From positions 1 through 47,395 of the forward strand of contig JBHGBM010000082.1 in the NCBI GenBank assembly GCA_041946965.1: a stretch of 47,395 nucleotides of DNA, written 5' to 3'. The notes below the pieces were generated by a model, which saw only the letters and a program-made list of their open reading frames with translations, was not told the origin of the DNA and searched no databases. The position numbers and the translations under genes are program-made. Shown here piece after piece: positions 32,310-42,900 of the stretch. How positions within the stretch are numbered: position 1 is the stretch's first letter; every line of letters starts with the position of its first letter. This DNA comes from JBHGBM01 sp041946965. Lineage in GTDB: Bacteria > Acidobacteriota > Terriglobia > Bryobacterales > Bryobacteraceae.

Positions 32310-33221
32310 ATGATTTCACCGACCCGGCGTGGATTTCTCATGAGCGCGGCCATGGCGGCGCGCGCGGCCGGAGCGCGGCCCGTCCGGCTTGGCGGGCCGG
32401 TGTTCCTGAAAACGGACGATCCGGCCGAGCTTGCGCGGGAACACCGGCGGTTGGGCTACGCGGCGGCGTACGCGCCCAAGGCGGCCGCCTCGGACACGGC
32501 GCGGGTGCGCGCCATCGAAAAGGCCTTTGCGGCGGAAAAGGTCGTCATTGCGGAGGTCGGCGCGTGGGTCAACATGCTGGACCCCGACCCCGAGAAGCGC
32601 GCCAAGAACTTCCGCTACGTGGCGGACCGGCTGGCGCTGGCCGAAGCCCTGGGGGCGCTGTGCTGCGTGGATATCGCCGGCTCCTACAACCCCCAGGTCT
32701 GGTACGGCCCGCATCCCAGGAATTTCTCGCAGGAGTTCTTCGATGCCACGGTGGAGAACTGCCGCAAGCTGATCGACGAAGTGCGGCCCAAGCGGACGCG
32801 CTTCACGCTCGAGATTATGGGCTGGGCTTACCCGGAGGGACCGGATTCGTACCTGCGGCTGATCAAGGCCATCGGCCGGAAGGCCTTCGGCGTTCACCTG
32901 GACATCTGCAACGGCGTGAACAGCCCCGAGCGCTACTACCGAAACGCGGAGTTCATCGGCGAGTGTTTCCGCAAGCTGGGGCCGCATATCGTCTCCTGCC
33001 ACGCCAAGGACCTGGAGTGGAAGGCGGAGATGAACGTCCATTTCGTGGAGGTGGTGCCGGGACGCGGGCAGATCGACTACGCGGCGTACCTGCGGGGCGT
33101 GGCGGCGCTGCCGCAGCAGCCGCCGCTGATGATCGAGCACCTGAAGGGCCCGGAGGAGTACGCCGAAGCCGCGCGGTATATTCAGAAGATCGGCGCCCAA
33201 AGCGGCGTCGCATTCGCGTGA
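32310..33221 (+). CDS. Tat-exported sugar phosphate isomerase/epimerase-like TIM barrel
   Basis: A 303-residue protein. The twin-arginine signal is TRRGFLMSAAMAARAAGA. The body is an AP-endonuclease-2/xylose-isomerase-like barrel with candidate metal ligands in FTLEIMGWAYPEG, FGVHLDICNGVNSPERYY, IVSCHAKDLEW and MIEHLKGPEEY. Many family members epimerise or isomerise sugars; the substrate is unknown. It is followed after 6 nt by a second, different barrel of the same superfamily, itself Tat-exported, so the pair may act on one extracytoplasmic sugar. The ribosome-binding site is weak. Confidence 0.87.
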   Translation: MISPTRRGFLMSAAMAARAAGARPVRLGGPVFLKTDDPAELAREHRRLGYAAAYAPKAAASDTARVRAIEKAFAAEKVVIAEVGAWVNMLDPDPEKRAKNFRYVADRLALAEALGALCCVDIAGSYNPQVWYGPHPRNFSQEFFDATVENCRKLIDEVRPKRTRFTLEIMGWAYPEGPDSYLRLIKAIGRKAFGVHLDICNGVNSPERYYRNAEFIGECFRKLGPHIVSCHAKDLEWKAEMNVHFVEVVPGRGQIDYAAYLRGVAALPQQPPLMIEHLKGPEEYAEAARYIQKIGAQSGVAFA

Positions 33222-33227
33222 GGTGAT

Positions 33228-34082
33228 ATGACCAGAAGAACGTTTCTTACCACCCCGGCGGCTGCCGCGGCGCTTCAGACGCCCGCCCGCCTGCCGATCA
33301 AGAAGGGCGTACTCATCACCATGCTGCCGAACAACCTGAGCTACGCCGACCGTTTCAAGATGGCGCGCGATACGGGCTTCGACAACGTGGAGTGCATCAC
33401 CACGCCGGACGAACGTGAAGCCGAGGAAATCAAGAAAGCCTCCGAGCAGGCCAAGGTGCCCATCCATTCCGTAATGAACATGGCGCACTGGAAGTTCCCG
33501 CTTTCCTCGCCCGACCCCGCGGCGGTGGCCGAGAGCATGAAGGGCATGGAGACCAGCCTGCGCAACGCGAAACTGTGGGGCGCCGATGCCGTGCTGCTGG
33601 TCCCCGCGGTGGTGAACCCCGAGGTGCGTTACAAGGATGCCTGGACGCGCTCCACGGCCCAGATCAAGAAGCTGCTGCCCCTGGCCGCGAAGTTACAGGT
33701 GGTGATCGCGGTGGAGAACGTGTGGAACAAGTTCCTGCTCAGCCCGTTGGAGTTCGCGCAGTACGTGGACCAGTTCAAGAGCCCCTGGGTGAAGGCGTAC
33801 ATCGACGTCGGCAACATGGTGCTGTTCGGGTATCCGCAGGACTGGCTGCTCACGCTGGGGCCCCGCATCGTCAAGGTCCACCTGAAGGATTTCAAGTTCG
33901 AGAAACGCCAGGCGCAGTTCACCGAGAACTTGCGCGAGGGCGAGATCAACTGGCCCGCGGTGTACAAGGCGCTGGCCGAGATCGGCTACAAGGGGACGGC
34001 GACGGTGGAACTGCGGCGCGGTGACGAAGCATACCTTCGTGAAGTCAGCCGGCGCGTGGAACTCATTCTGAGCGGCGCATAA
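33228..34082 (+). CDS. Tat-exported hydroxypyruvate-isomerase-like TIM barrel
   Basis: A 284-residue protein. A short twin-arginine signal (TRRTFLTTPAAAAALQTP) precedes the barrel: GVLITMLPNNLSYADRFKMARDTGFDNVEC, AVLLVPAVVNPEVRY, VVIAVENVWNKFLLSP (Glu ligand), KAYIDVGNMVLFGYP (Asp ligand), RIVKVHLKDFKFEK (His) and TATVELRRGDEAYL (Glu). The metal-binding Glu/Asp/His/Glu set is complete. The start follows the upstream stop by 6 nt, with GAGGTGAT as a coupled ribosome-binding site. sppA follows after 19 nt on the same strand. Confidence 0.88.
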   Translation: MTRRTFLTTPAAAAALQTPARLPIKKGVLITMLPNNLSYADRFKMARDTGFDNVECITTPDEREAEEIKKASEQAKVPIHSVMNMAHWKFPLSSPDPAAVAESMKGMETSLRNAKLWGADAVLLVPAVVNPEVRYKDAWTRSTAQIKKLLPLAAKLQVVIAVENVWNKFLLSPLEFAQYVDQFKSPWVKAYIDVGNMVLFGYPQDWLLTLGPRIVKVHLKDFKFEKRQAQFTENLREGEINWPAVYKALAEIGYKGTATVELRRGDEAYLREVSRRVELILSGA

Positions 34083-34101
34083 GCTGATAGGTTCTTAACA
34101 G

Positions 34102-35811
34102 ATGGTCAAATTTCTGGTGGGGCTGATTGCGGGAATCCTGCTCACCTTCCTGGTGCTGGCGATCCTGGTGTTCTCGCTGGCGCGCATGCGGGAGGCGCCG
34201 CCCGATATCGCCGCCAACTCCGTGCTGGTGCTGCGGCTGGCGGGAGAGATCCCGGAGCGCGCGCCGGTGGAACTGCCGTTCGGCCTGATGGGGCGCAGCG
34301 GCACGCCCACGGTAGCGAACGTGTGGACGCTGCTGCGGATGGCGGCGGTGGACAAGCGCATCAGGGCCGTGGTGCTCGAGCCGCAATCGCTCGAAGTGGG
34401 CTGGGGAAAGCTGGAAGAGATCCGCGCGGACCTGGAGCGGTTCACCGGTTCCGGCAAGCCGCTGTACGCCTTCCTGCGCACCCCCGGCGCGCGCGAGTAT
34501 TACCTGGCGCTGGCGGCCAACCGCATCTACGTGAGCCCGGAGGACCAGGTCTATCTGAAGGGCCTGCGCGCCGAGAGCATGTACGTGAAGGGCACGCTGG
34601 ACAAGCTCGGGATCCAGGTCCAGGTGGAGCATGCCGGGAAGTACAAGGACTTCGGCGACATGTTCACCAGGGCCGGCATGAGCCCGGAGACCCGCGAGGT
34701 GCTGAACAGCCTGCTCGACGATCTTTACGGCAACCTGGTGGCGCGCATCGCCGCGGGCCGGAAGAAAACGCCGGAAGAGGTGCGGGCGCTGATCGACAAG
34801 GGGCCGTTCCTGGCCCAGCAGGCGCGCGCGGCGGGACTGGTGGACGAACTGCGATTCGAGGACCAGGTGTTCGGCGAATTGCAGCGCGCGCTGAAGACCG
34901 GCAACCTGAACAAGGTCGGCGTGGCGCGGTACATGCACGTGGGGCCGGCCGCGGTGGGGCTGACCGGGCCGAGCCGCATCGCCCTGCTGGTGGGGGAAGG
35001 GACCATTACGCGCGGCGACCCGGGCGACACCGGGATGTCGGAGGACGGGCTCACCTCGGAAGGTTTCAACAAGCTGCTGCGCCGGGTGGCGGATGACCGG
35101 CAGATCAAGGGCGTGATCGTGCGCATCGACTCGCCGGGCGGGGAGTCCACGGCCTCGGCCGAGATCTGGCGCGAGATGAACGTGCTGGCGCGCAAGAAAC
35201 CGCTGGTGGTTTCCATGTCGGACACCGCGGCTTCGGGCGGCTACTACATGGCGATGACCGGCGACCCGATCGTGGCGTATCCGGGGACCTTGACGGGATC
35301 CATCGGGGTGGTGTTCGGAAAACCGGACCTGAAGGGTCTGTATAACAAGCTGGGCATCACCAAGGAGTCGGTTTCCCGCGGCCGGTTCGCGGATATCGAC
35401 TGGGACTACGGCGCGTTGGACGCGGCGGAGCTGGCGAAATTGCGGGAGGGCGTGGAGGCGACCTATCGCGACTTCGTCTCGAAGGTGTCCGAGGCGCGGC
35501 GGCGGAGTTACCAGGAGATCGACGCGGTGGCGCAGGGGCGCGTGTGGCTCGGCTCGCAGGCGCGGGCGCGCGGGCTGGTGGACGAACTGGGGGGCCTGGA
35601 CCGCGCGCTCGAGATGGTGAAGCAGAAGGCCGCGATCCCGGCGGGCGAGAAGGTGACCGTGGTGGCCTATCCGCCGCGGCGCAGCGTGCTGGACGTGCTG
35701 TTTTCGCGCTCGGCCGAAACCGTGATGGAGAGCCGCGTGGAGAAGTGGGTGCGGGCGCGGATGCGGCCGGGGCTGCTGCGGATCATGCCCTGGGCGGTGG
35801 AGTTCCGGTAG
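34102..35811 (+). CDS. sppA: Signal peptide peptidase SppA, long type
   Basis: A 569-residue membrane protease with the two tandem S49 domains of the 67-kDa type. The N-terminal anchor is residues 3-27 (FLVGLIAGILLTFLVLAILV). The catalytic Lys is K182 (GKYKDFGDMFTRAGMSPETRE). The catalytic Ser is S378 in the second domain (DTAASGGYYMAMTGDPIVAYPGTLTGSIGVVFGK). It cuts leftover signal peptides in the membrane. The operon with two Tat-exported barrels looks incidental, though all belong to export or envelope handling. Confidence 0.95.
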   Translation: MVKFLVGLIAGILLTFLVLAILVFSLARMREAPPDIAANSVLVLRLAGEIPERAPVELPFGLMGRSGTPTVANVWTLLRMAAVDKRIRAVVLEPQSLEVGWGKLEEIRADLERFTGSGKPLYAFLRTPGAREYYLALAANRIYVSPEDQVYLKGLRAESMYVKGTLDKLGIQVQVEHAGKYKDFGDMFTRAGMSPETREVLNSLLDDLYGNLVARIAAGRKKTPEEVRALIDKGPFLAQQARAAGLVDELRFEDQVFGELQRALKTGNLNKVGVARYMHVGPAAVGLTGPSRIALLVGEGTITRGDPGDTGMSEDGLTSEGFNKLLRRVADDRQIKGVIVRIDSPGGESTASAEIWREMNVLARKKPLVVSMSDTAASGGYYMAMTGDPIVAYPGTLTGSIGVVFGKPDLKGLYNKLGITKESVSRGRFADIDWDYGALDAAELAKLREGVEATYRDFVSKVSEARRRSYQEIDAVAQGRVWLGSQARARGLVDELGGLDRALEMVKQKAAIPAGEKVTVVAYPPRRSVLDVLFSRSAETVMESRVEKWVRARMRPGLLRIMPWAVEFR

Positions 35812-35824
35812 GGGCGGCGGCGGA

Positions 35825-36409
35825 TCAAAACGGGGCGGACTTCCACTGATACCGCACCGCACTGAGCTGCTGCCAGCCGGCCGCAAGCGCCAGGCCCTTG
35901 AGAATCGCATGCACAGGGACAGCCGCCCCGCCCTGACTGCTGAAATCGAGCGTCTGGTACTCGGAGGCGTTGCCAATCGGACTCCTGACCTGGTAATGCA
36001 GGTGCGGCACTGAATTCCGCGCGTTGCCGGATTGCCCGAGCCGTCCGATCAACTGGCCGGCCACCACGCGTTGTCCGGGTTGTACGACCGGTACGGGTTG
36101 CATGTGGGCGTAGTGGTGGAAATAGCCCTGCGCGTCAACGATGACCACAAGCCAGCCGGATCTGTCGCCAAAACACATTCCCCTGAGCCGCCTGGCTCCG
36201 ATCTTCCATGACTGGACGACGGCGCCATTCGTGGTGCTGACAATGCCCATATCAAGAGGACCCTTGATGTCCTGTGCATGGTGGGTCCCTTCGCCGCGGA
36301 CATCGCCAAAATCATCATAGAAACGGATTTCGACCGGATCGCGCCCGCCCGGAAGGCGCCATCCGGGAAAGAGATTTACCACGGGAAACTTCGTCAGTAC
36401 AACTGCCAT
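35825..36409 (-). CDS. M23-family (LytM) peptidase-like protein
   Basis: A 194-residue protein. Zinc ligands of M23 are visible: HxxxD in GTHHAQDIKGP and HxH in SVPHLHYQV. The intermediate segment GYFHHYAHMQPVPVVQPGQRVVAGQLIGRLGQSGNA has the usual catalytic-His context. No signal peptide is visible at the chosen start, which is unusual for a wall peptidase. Either the start lies elsewhere or export differs. The gene converges with sppA (14-nt gap), and a strong hairpin lies between it and the receptor gene upstream on the same strand. Confidence 0.85.
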   Translation of the reverse strand: MAVVLTKFPVVNLFPGWRLPGGRDPVEIRFYDDFGDVRGEGTHHAQDIKGPLDMGIVSTTNGAVVQSWKIGARRLRGMCFGDRSGWLVVIVDAQGYFHHYAHMQPVPVVQPGQRVVAGQLIGRLGQSGNARNSVPHLHYQVRSPIGNASEYQTLDFSSQGGAAVPVHAILKGLALAAGWQQLSAVRYQWKSAPF

Positions 36410-36424
36410 ACACCCTCATTCACT

Positions 36425-36466
36425 CTCTTCAGACGCCCGCCCCACAACGGGGGGCGGGGAGAAGAG
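36425..36466. repeat. Two-part GC-rich inverted repeat
   Basis: CTCTTC-agac-gCCCGCCCC, an ACAAC loop, then GGGGGGCGGG and GAAGAG form a nested hairpin with an outer 6-bp and an inner 8-bp arm. It lies in the 127-bp gap between the M23 gene and the receptor gene. No T-run follows on either strand, so it is not a standard terminator. It could be a Rho-assisted end, a leader structure of the M23 gene or a dispersed intergenic repeat unit. Confidence 0.5.
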
Positions 36467-36536
36467 GGGAAAATAGAATACCCTCCGCCGCAAGTGGATG
36501 GCGGTAGTATACACCCAAGGCGGGCTTCAGGAAACC

Positions 36537-39500
36537 TCAAAAGTACAGCTTCAGTGCGACCTGCGCCACGCGCGCGTCACGCGTGCCGGTGATGACGGCA
36601 AAGCTGTTGACCAGCGGGTTCACCCCGGCGCTGGTGGTATTCAGCGTGGTTCCCACCGTGGTAAAGGAAGCGTGGTTGAAGGCGTTGAAGAACTCGCCGC
36701 GGAACTGGAGCCGCTTGCGTTCCGCCAACTGAAAGATCTTGAACACCGCCAGGTCCCACTTGTTGACGCCGGGCCGGCGCATGCTGTTGCGGCCCAGGTT
36801 GCCGAACGTACCCGTCCGCGGGCGCGCAAAGGCGTTCCGGTTGAACCACTCTTCCACCGTGCGGGGACCTTTGGTGTCGGCGATGACGTCCGGCCGCTGA
36901 TTCTGCGTGCCGCCGATCTGCGCCACGTCCTGGCTCATGGTGACGTCCAGCGGCGTCCCGGTCCACAGCCGCACGATGCCGGAAATCTGCCAGCCGCGGA
37001 AAAACGGCGAGCGGATGGGCGCGGGCAGCGTGTGGATGAAGTTCGCGGTAAACACCTGGGTCCGATCGAAGTCCGACGGCCCACGCTCGGCGCGATAGTC
37101 TTTCGTGTTCGGCGGGATGTCGCTCCCGCCACGGTCGCTGGAGCCGTCGTCGATGGATTTCGACCACGTGTAGGCAACGCCGCCCGAGAGCCGCTTGCTG
37201 AAGCGCCGGTTGAAGCTGGCCTGGAGCGAATGGTAGATGCTGCCGGCGGAAGTCTGCCGCTCCGTGATGCCGCCAAACCCCGTGTAAGGGCGGATGTAAT
37301 GAACGTTGGTCCCGGAGGGCAGCGTGCCCGGCTCGGGGTTGTTGAGATTGACCGGGCGCATCAGGCGCAGGCCTCGGGAGGCCACCCACGCCACGTTGAG
37401 GATGTGGCCGCGCACCAACTCCCGTTCCACTCCGAAACTGAACTGGTGTACCGTAGGCGTCTTCAACGGAAGGCCCAGCGTGGTCAGCGAGGGCGGCGCC
37501 GCGGGCGCCTCCGTGCCTCCCAGAGTGGTATACGACGGATCGTCCAGGCTCACCGTGCGGCCGAACGGCGGATTGGTGAAGGCGTTATTAATGAAGGTGC
37601 CGATGAGCGGGCGGGTATGGAACATGCCCCAACCGCCGCGCACCGACATATTGCGTCTCCTCGGCGCCCAGGCGAAACCGAACCGCGGCGCGAAAAGCCA
37701 GTGATGGTCGTTCGCAATGCGGTCGCCGTACGGCGAGTTCTTGCCCGAAATGATGATCCCGTTCAAGGGGTCGCCGGTGTTCGGTACCAGCATGCCGGTG
37801 GATCGCACCAGTTGCGGCGCTTTTGCCCGGTCCCAGAGCGACGGGATGAAGTTGGAGGCCACCCCGTGCAAGTCGTACGGGTTGAAGTAACTCGCGTAGC
37901 GGACGCCGATGTTCAGGGTCAGCCGCTTCGCCACGCGGAACTCGTCAAGCACGTAGGCTTCGAGGGAGCCGAAGCGCACGTCCGACAACACCGGCTTCTC
38001 CACCTCCGTGTAGGTATTGACATAACCCAGCAGGAAGTTGGCGATGGGGTTCCTGGCGAAGTTGGTGCTGAAGGCGAACTGCCCGCTCGTGTTCACATTG
38101 CCCGGCTGCTCCAGGTTGGCGCCGTAGGAATAGATGGCTCCGAACTTCAGGGTATGGCGGCTGAACATCTTGGCGAGGTTGTCGGAGAACTCCAGGTTGA
38201 TGAGCTCCTTGTGGGCGACACGGTAGGGCGTGAGGCCGGCGTAGTTCGAGCCCAGGCTGATGGCCGGGATGACGTCGCCCTCGTTTTCGGGAAACAGCTC
38301 CGGCAGCGTCAGCCCAAGCGACTTGCGGTTGGCGATCTCGGAGACGCCCCGCACGTCGGTGATGCGGCGGGCGAAGGTGGCCTGGAACTGCTGCATCAAA
38401 GCGGGCGTGATCATTTGGGTGCCGTTGAGGACGAAATTCTTGCCCGGCCGGATGCCGTCCGTCGTCGCCAGCCCCGGAAAGCGTGCCGTCACCGTGTTGA
38501 TGGCGGTTCCGCCGTAAGGGTTCCACATGGACAACCCATCCTGCGTATATCGCCCGTAGAGCGAAAACCGCTCGCTAAAGATGCGGTCGATGCGCAGCAT
38601 TTCCGAGCGGTGCTTCTGGCGCGAAGCCGCCGCGGAGGTGAAGTTGATCTGCCCCGGACCGGTGAAGTTGGGCAGCGGGTAAAGATTGATGAGTTTGCGC
38701 GAGTTGGGGTCGATGCGCGAAGCCGGGATGATGCCGCCCGGGAAACCCAGGCCGGTGGTGGGATCGCGCACGGGGTCGTCGCCGGTGCCGAATTCCCCGT
38801 CCGCTCCCGGGCCGAGACGGCTGAAATCGCCGTTGCGCTCCGCCAGCGTGGGCACCGTGGTGTTGACCGCCTCGCCGCGCGTGATCAGGCGGTTGAACTC
38901 CATGGAGAAGAAAAAGAATGTCTTGGGGCGCTTCCTGTTTTGGCCGGGCAGGATCAGCGGCCCGCCGAAATTGAAGCCGAAGATGTTCTGCTTGAGCGGG
39001 AGCGTCTGGTGCGAGAAGTAGTCGGTGGCGTCGAAGAAATCGTTACGCAGGAAATGAAAGAGCGTGCCGGCGAACCGCTTGGTGCCGCCCTTGGTCACCA
39101 CGTTGATCTGCGAAAAGCCGCCGCGTCCGTACTCGGCCGAGAACGGCGTGGTCACCACCTTGAACTCGGAGATCGTCTCGATCGAGGTGAAGGTGTTCAT
39201 GGAGCTGGAACCGACGATCACGTCCGCGTTATTGCCGCCGTCGATGCTGATGTTGGAGGCCGAGCTGCGCGCGCCGTTGATGCTGATGTCGGGCGTGGAG
39301 TTGGGGTCGGTGCGGTCCTCGAGGTTCGAGGTGACGCCCGGCACCAGCTCCAGCAGCGTGAAAAACGAGCGGCCGTTGAGTTGCAGCTCCCGCACCTGTT
39401 CGCCGCTGATCAGCCCGCCCTGCTCGGCCGATTCCGTCTGCACGGCCTCCGCATCGGCCTCCACCGAAACTTCCTGTGTGACGGCGCCGACCTGCAACGT

Positions 39501-39815
39501 AATGTCGTGCCCCAGCGTCTCGCTGACCCGGAGCTGCATGCCCGTCTCGACGGACTTCTTGAACCCGGCATGGGAGGCGGTGATCTGATACGGCCCGATG
39601 GGCAGATTGGGGAACACGTAGGACCCGTCGGGGCGGGACCTGGTGGTGCGCGACTTTCCCGTTTCCGTCTGCGTGGCGGTGACCTCCACGCCGGGAATGG
39701 CGGCGCCGCTTGCGTCGAACACGCTGCCGGTGATGTTGCCGGTGGTTTCCTGGGCCTGGAACGGGCCCGGGAGCACGGCAAGGCAAAGCAGAGCAGCAGG
39801 CAGGATCTTTCTCAT
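36537..39815 (-). CDS. TonB-dependent outer-membrane receptor, Oar-like (1)
   Basis: About 1092 residues. A signal peptide (LPAALLCLAVLPGPFQAQ) is followed by a carboxypeptidase-regulatory domain (about 22-105, GNITGSVFDASGAAIPGVEVTA, GSYVFPNLPIGPYQ). The plug comes next (LNGRSFFTLLELVPGV, INGARSSASNISIDGGNN), then a long beta-barrel ending in the typical aromatic residue (VALKLYF). Such proteins import large substrates with TonB energy; the ligand is unknown and no SusD-like partner is adjacent. ATG 39815 has AGGGG 5 nt upstream; the in-frame GTG 39821 is less likely. It is divergent from receptor 2. Confidence 0.92.
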   Translation of the reverse strand: MRKILPAALLCLAVLPGPFQAQETTGNITGSVFDASGAAIPGVEVTATQTETGKSRTTRSRPDGSYVFPNLPIGPYQITASHAGFKKSVETGMQLRVSETLGHDITLQVGAVTQEVSVEADAEAVQTESAEQGGLISGEQVRELQLNGRSFFTLLELVPGVTSNLEDRTDPNSTPDISINGARSSASNISIDGGNNADVIVGSSSMNTFTSIETISEFKVVTTPFSAEYGRGGFSQINVVTKGGTKRFAGTLFHFLRNDFFDATDYFSHQTLPLKQNIFGFNFGGPLILPGQNRKRPKTFFFFSMEFNRLITRGEAVNTTVPTLAERNGDFSRLGPGADGEFGTGDDPVRDPTTGLGFPGGIIPASRIDPNSRKLINLYPLPNFTGPGQINFTSAAASRQKHRSEMLRIDRIFSERFSLYGRYTQDGLSMWNPYGGTAINTVTARFPGLATTDGIRPGKNFVLNGTQMITPALMQQFQATFARRITDVRGVSEIANRKSLGLTLPELFPENEGDVIPAISLGSNYAGLTPYRVAHKELINLEFSDNLAKMFSRHTLKFGAIYSYGANLEQPGNVNTSGQFAFSTNFARNPIANFLLGYVNTYTEVEKPVLSDVRFGSLEAYVLDEFRVAKRLTLNIGVRYASYFNPYDLHGVASNFIPSLWDRAKAPQLVRSTGMLVPNTGDPLNGIIISGKNSPYGDRIANDHHWLFAPRFGFAWAPRRRNMSVRGGWGMFHTRPLIGTFINNAFTNPPFGRTVSLDDPSYTTLGGTEAPAAPPSLTTLGLPLKTPTVHQFSFGVERELVRGHILNVAWVASRGLRLMRPVNLNNPEPGTLPSGTNVHYIRPYTGFGGITERQTSAGSIYHSLQASFNRRFSKRLSGGVAYTWSKSIDDGSSDRGGSDIPPNTKDYRAERGPSDFDRTQVFTANFIHTLPAPIRSPFFRGWQISGIVRLWTGTPLDVTMSQDVAQIGGTQNQRPDVIADTKGPRTVEEWFNRNAFARPRTGTFGNLGRNSMRRPGVNKWDLAVFKIFQLAERKRLQFRGEFFNAFNHASFTTVGTTLNTTSAGVNPLVNSFAVITGTRDARVAQVALKLYF

Positions 39816-39849
39816 ATCCACCCCTGTTAGGGATACAGCATATCAAGCC

Positions 39850-39878
39850 TCGACACCCGGCGTACGTTCTGCTATAAC
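39850..39878 (+). promoter_or_regulatory. Promoter of TonB-dependent receptor 2
   Basis: TCGACA (39850-39855) and TATAAC (39873-39878) are 17 nt apart, each matching 5 of 6 sigma-70 consensus bases. TGC just before the -10 box makes it an extended type. Transcription would start near 39886, leaving a 5' leader of about 90 nt before ATG 39976. Confidence 0.6.
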
Positions 39879-39975
39879 AGCCTCAACGCCGCCAGGGCGA
39901 GTAACGGCCGGCGGCGGCGGGCGCTGCCGATAGGGTGAAACGCGGCGCCGGCGGTTTTGGTATCGGGGAGACAAA

Positions 39976-42900
39976 ATGCAGATACTACTGCGTGGGACGA
40001 AGGTCCTTCTTCTGTGCGCGGTCCTCATCACCGCGCAAGATTTCCGCGCGACCCTGAGCGGTCTTGTTACAGACCCCAGTGGGGCCGCCGTCCCGAGCGC
40101 GACGGTGAAGGCCACGAATACGGCCACCAATGAATCCAGAGAAGTCAAAAGCACCAACCTGGGGGTCTACACGATCCCGTATCTCAATCCGGGCACGTAC
40201 AACGTGGAGGTGACGGCGGCCGGCTTTCGGCTGCTGAAACGCGAGGGCATTATTCTTCAGGTTGCACAGAAGATGAACCTGCCCATTCAGTTGGAAGTGG
40301 GGGATATTGCCAACACGATTACGGTCGACGCCCGTCAGGAAGTGATCGAGACCTCGGACGCCAGCCGCGGCCTGGTCTTCGACCCCGTAAAAGTCGCGGA
40401 GTACCCGCTGAATGGACGCCAGACGTACATGCTCATGTCGCTCACGCCCGGCGTGATCTTCGTGCAGGAGACATTCGGCGCCAGCGGCTTTTCGGGCACG
40501 CGCGGATGGGACGTGAACAACTCCTACAAAATCAACGGCGCGCGCTCCGGCGGAAACCTGTTTTTGCTCAATGGCGCGCCGATCAGCAGCGACGACGGAA
40601 GCTGGCGGCTGGCGCCCAACGTGGAAGCGGTGCAGGAATTCAAGGTCATGACGAACACCTACGATGCCAGCTTCGGAGATTTCCGCGGCGGCGCCGTAAA
40701 CACCACCATCAAGTCGGGCAGCAACAACTGGCGGGGGAACGTGTTCGAATTCCTGCGCAACCGCGTCTTCGATGCCAACTCCTTCCAGAGCAACCGCACC
40801 GGACAGCCGCGCCTCTTCCATAATCAACACCAGTTCGGCGGCGTGGTGGGCGGCCCGGTCCGCAAAGACAAGGACTTCATGTTCTTCAGCTTCGAAGGCT
40901 GGCAGGAGCTGGTTCCGTTTCCTATCAACGTGACCACGCCGCCCATGGCGCTGCGCGACGGCCAGCACTTCAGCGATTACGACATGCGGGTCTTCGATCC
41001 CCTGACCACACACGCCTGCGGCGGCGCGAGCGAACCTTGCAGCGGCAGCAGGGGCTCACCCTACTGGCGCGACCCCTTTCCGGGAAATGTGATTCCCAAG
41101 AGCCGCATCAGCCCGGTGGGATCGAAAATTCTGAACTACTACCCCGCGGAAACGGTTCCGGGAACTCTGGTTTCGAACTACGTCTCGACCAATACGGGGC
41201 GGTACTACTACAACCAGCCGATGGGGCGCTGGGACCACGTGTTCGGCGACAACGACAAGTTGTACGCCATGTACTCTTTCCAGGACGGTTACGAATATCG
41301 CGCCAACTTCCCCAAACCGGCCGCTTCGCCCGGCAACGTGGACAACAAGCGCACGTTCACGAACGTGATTCTCAACTACACCAAGGTGCTCTCGGCGCAG
41401 ACGATTTTCGACGTGCGCGGTTCCTACTACCGGTTCGTGCAGAAGACGCCGGGATATAACGACGAGGCGTTGAAGCTCAGCGCGTCGAAGGATTTCGGGA
41501 TGACGAAGATGCCGCATCCGCCCACGTCGCCCGGCGACACCGTCCCGGGCTTCACCGTCGGCGGCTACGGCCGGATCTTCGGCAACGGTTCGCCGCTCGG
41601 CACCTGGCGTCCGGAAACCACCTTCAACTTCGCCCCGAGCGTGAACATGACACGCAGGTCGCACAACCTGCGCGTTGGGTTCGATTACAAGTACCGCATC
41701 ATCGCCGATGGCGCCACGGGCAACTCGCAGGGTGATTTCTCTTTCGAATCCTCTCTGACACGGCAGGCCTCCGGCCGCAACCTTACGAATACGGACCAGT
41801 TCAACGGCATCGCCACCGTGCTGCTCGGTATTCCCACATCCGGCAGCATTGCTTATAACGATACTTTCTACCGCACGCGGCCCTCGTACGGCGTTTACCT
41901 CCAGGACGATTGGAGGCTCACGCCGAAATTGACCGTGAACCTGGGGCTCCGCTACGACATCTCGCTGGCTTACCTGGAGCGCTTCAACCGCCGGACCAGC
42001 ACCTTCGATCCGTCCGCGGTGCACCCGCTGAACGATCAGATTATGGCCCGCTGGCGGGCTGAGAAGACGGCCTGGGATGCCAACCCCGCGAACAAGTGGA
42101 AGTACCCCGACCCGCCGCAGGCGTTCACCGGCACGTGGCTCTTCGCGGGCGTTAAGGGCCAACCGCGGCGCGCCGTGGACACGGATTTCACGAATCTGGC
42201 TCCGCGAGTGGGAATCGCCTGGCGGCTCGGTCAGAAAACCGTGATCCGCACCGGCGCCGGCGTATTCTATGAAAACTTGAACCGGAACCAGGACACGGTG
42301 GGATTCTCGCAGAGCACCAGTTTCACGGGTTCGCTCGATGGCGGCAAGACGCCTTCGGCGTGCGCGAACAACAGGTGCGCCAGCGGTCCGCCGAACGGAC
42401 CTTACTCGCTGGTAGACCCCTTCCCGCAGGGCTATGCGATTCCAGGGGGCGCATCCCTGGGTAATATGGCGGGCATCGGGAACAGCGTGAGCTTCGTGCC
42501 GCGGCGCTACAAGATCCCGCGAACTTATCAGTACTCGTTCGGCGTGCAACGCGAACTGCCGTACGGGATCCTCGCGGACCTCTCTTTTTCCGGAAACAAG
42601 CAGGTATTCGGCGCTTACAGCTTCGACATGAACTGGCCGGAGGGTGCGGCGGGAGTGGCCCTGCAAAACCAGGCCATCGTGGACGCCACCTTCTACTCCA
42701 CGCCGATGAACAACCCGTTCTATGGCATCCTGCCGCAGACGTCCGGGCGCGGAGCCAGCCCAACGATCACGCGCAGATCTCTCATGCAGAACTTTCCGAT
42801 GTGGGGCGGCATGACCAACGAGGGCATTCAGGGCGCGCGCTTCCGCTCCGATGCGGCGCAGTTGAAGATCGAGAAGCGGGCCTTCGGCGACCCGAACAGC

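Noticed and set aside
36498..39830. 1110-codon plus-strand open frame
   Set aside because: It mirrors TonB-dependent receptor 1 on the opposite strand, whose signal peptide, plug and barrel motifs are clear.
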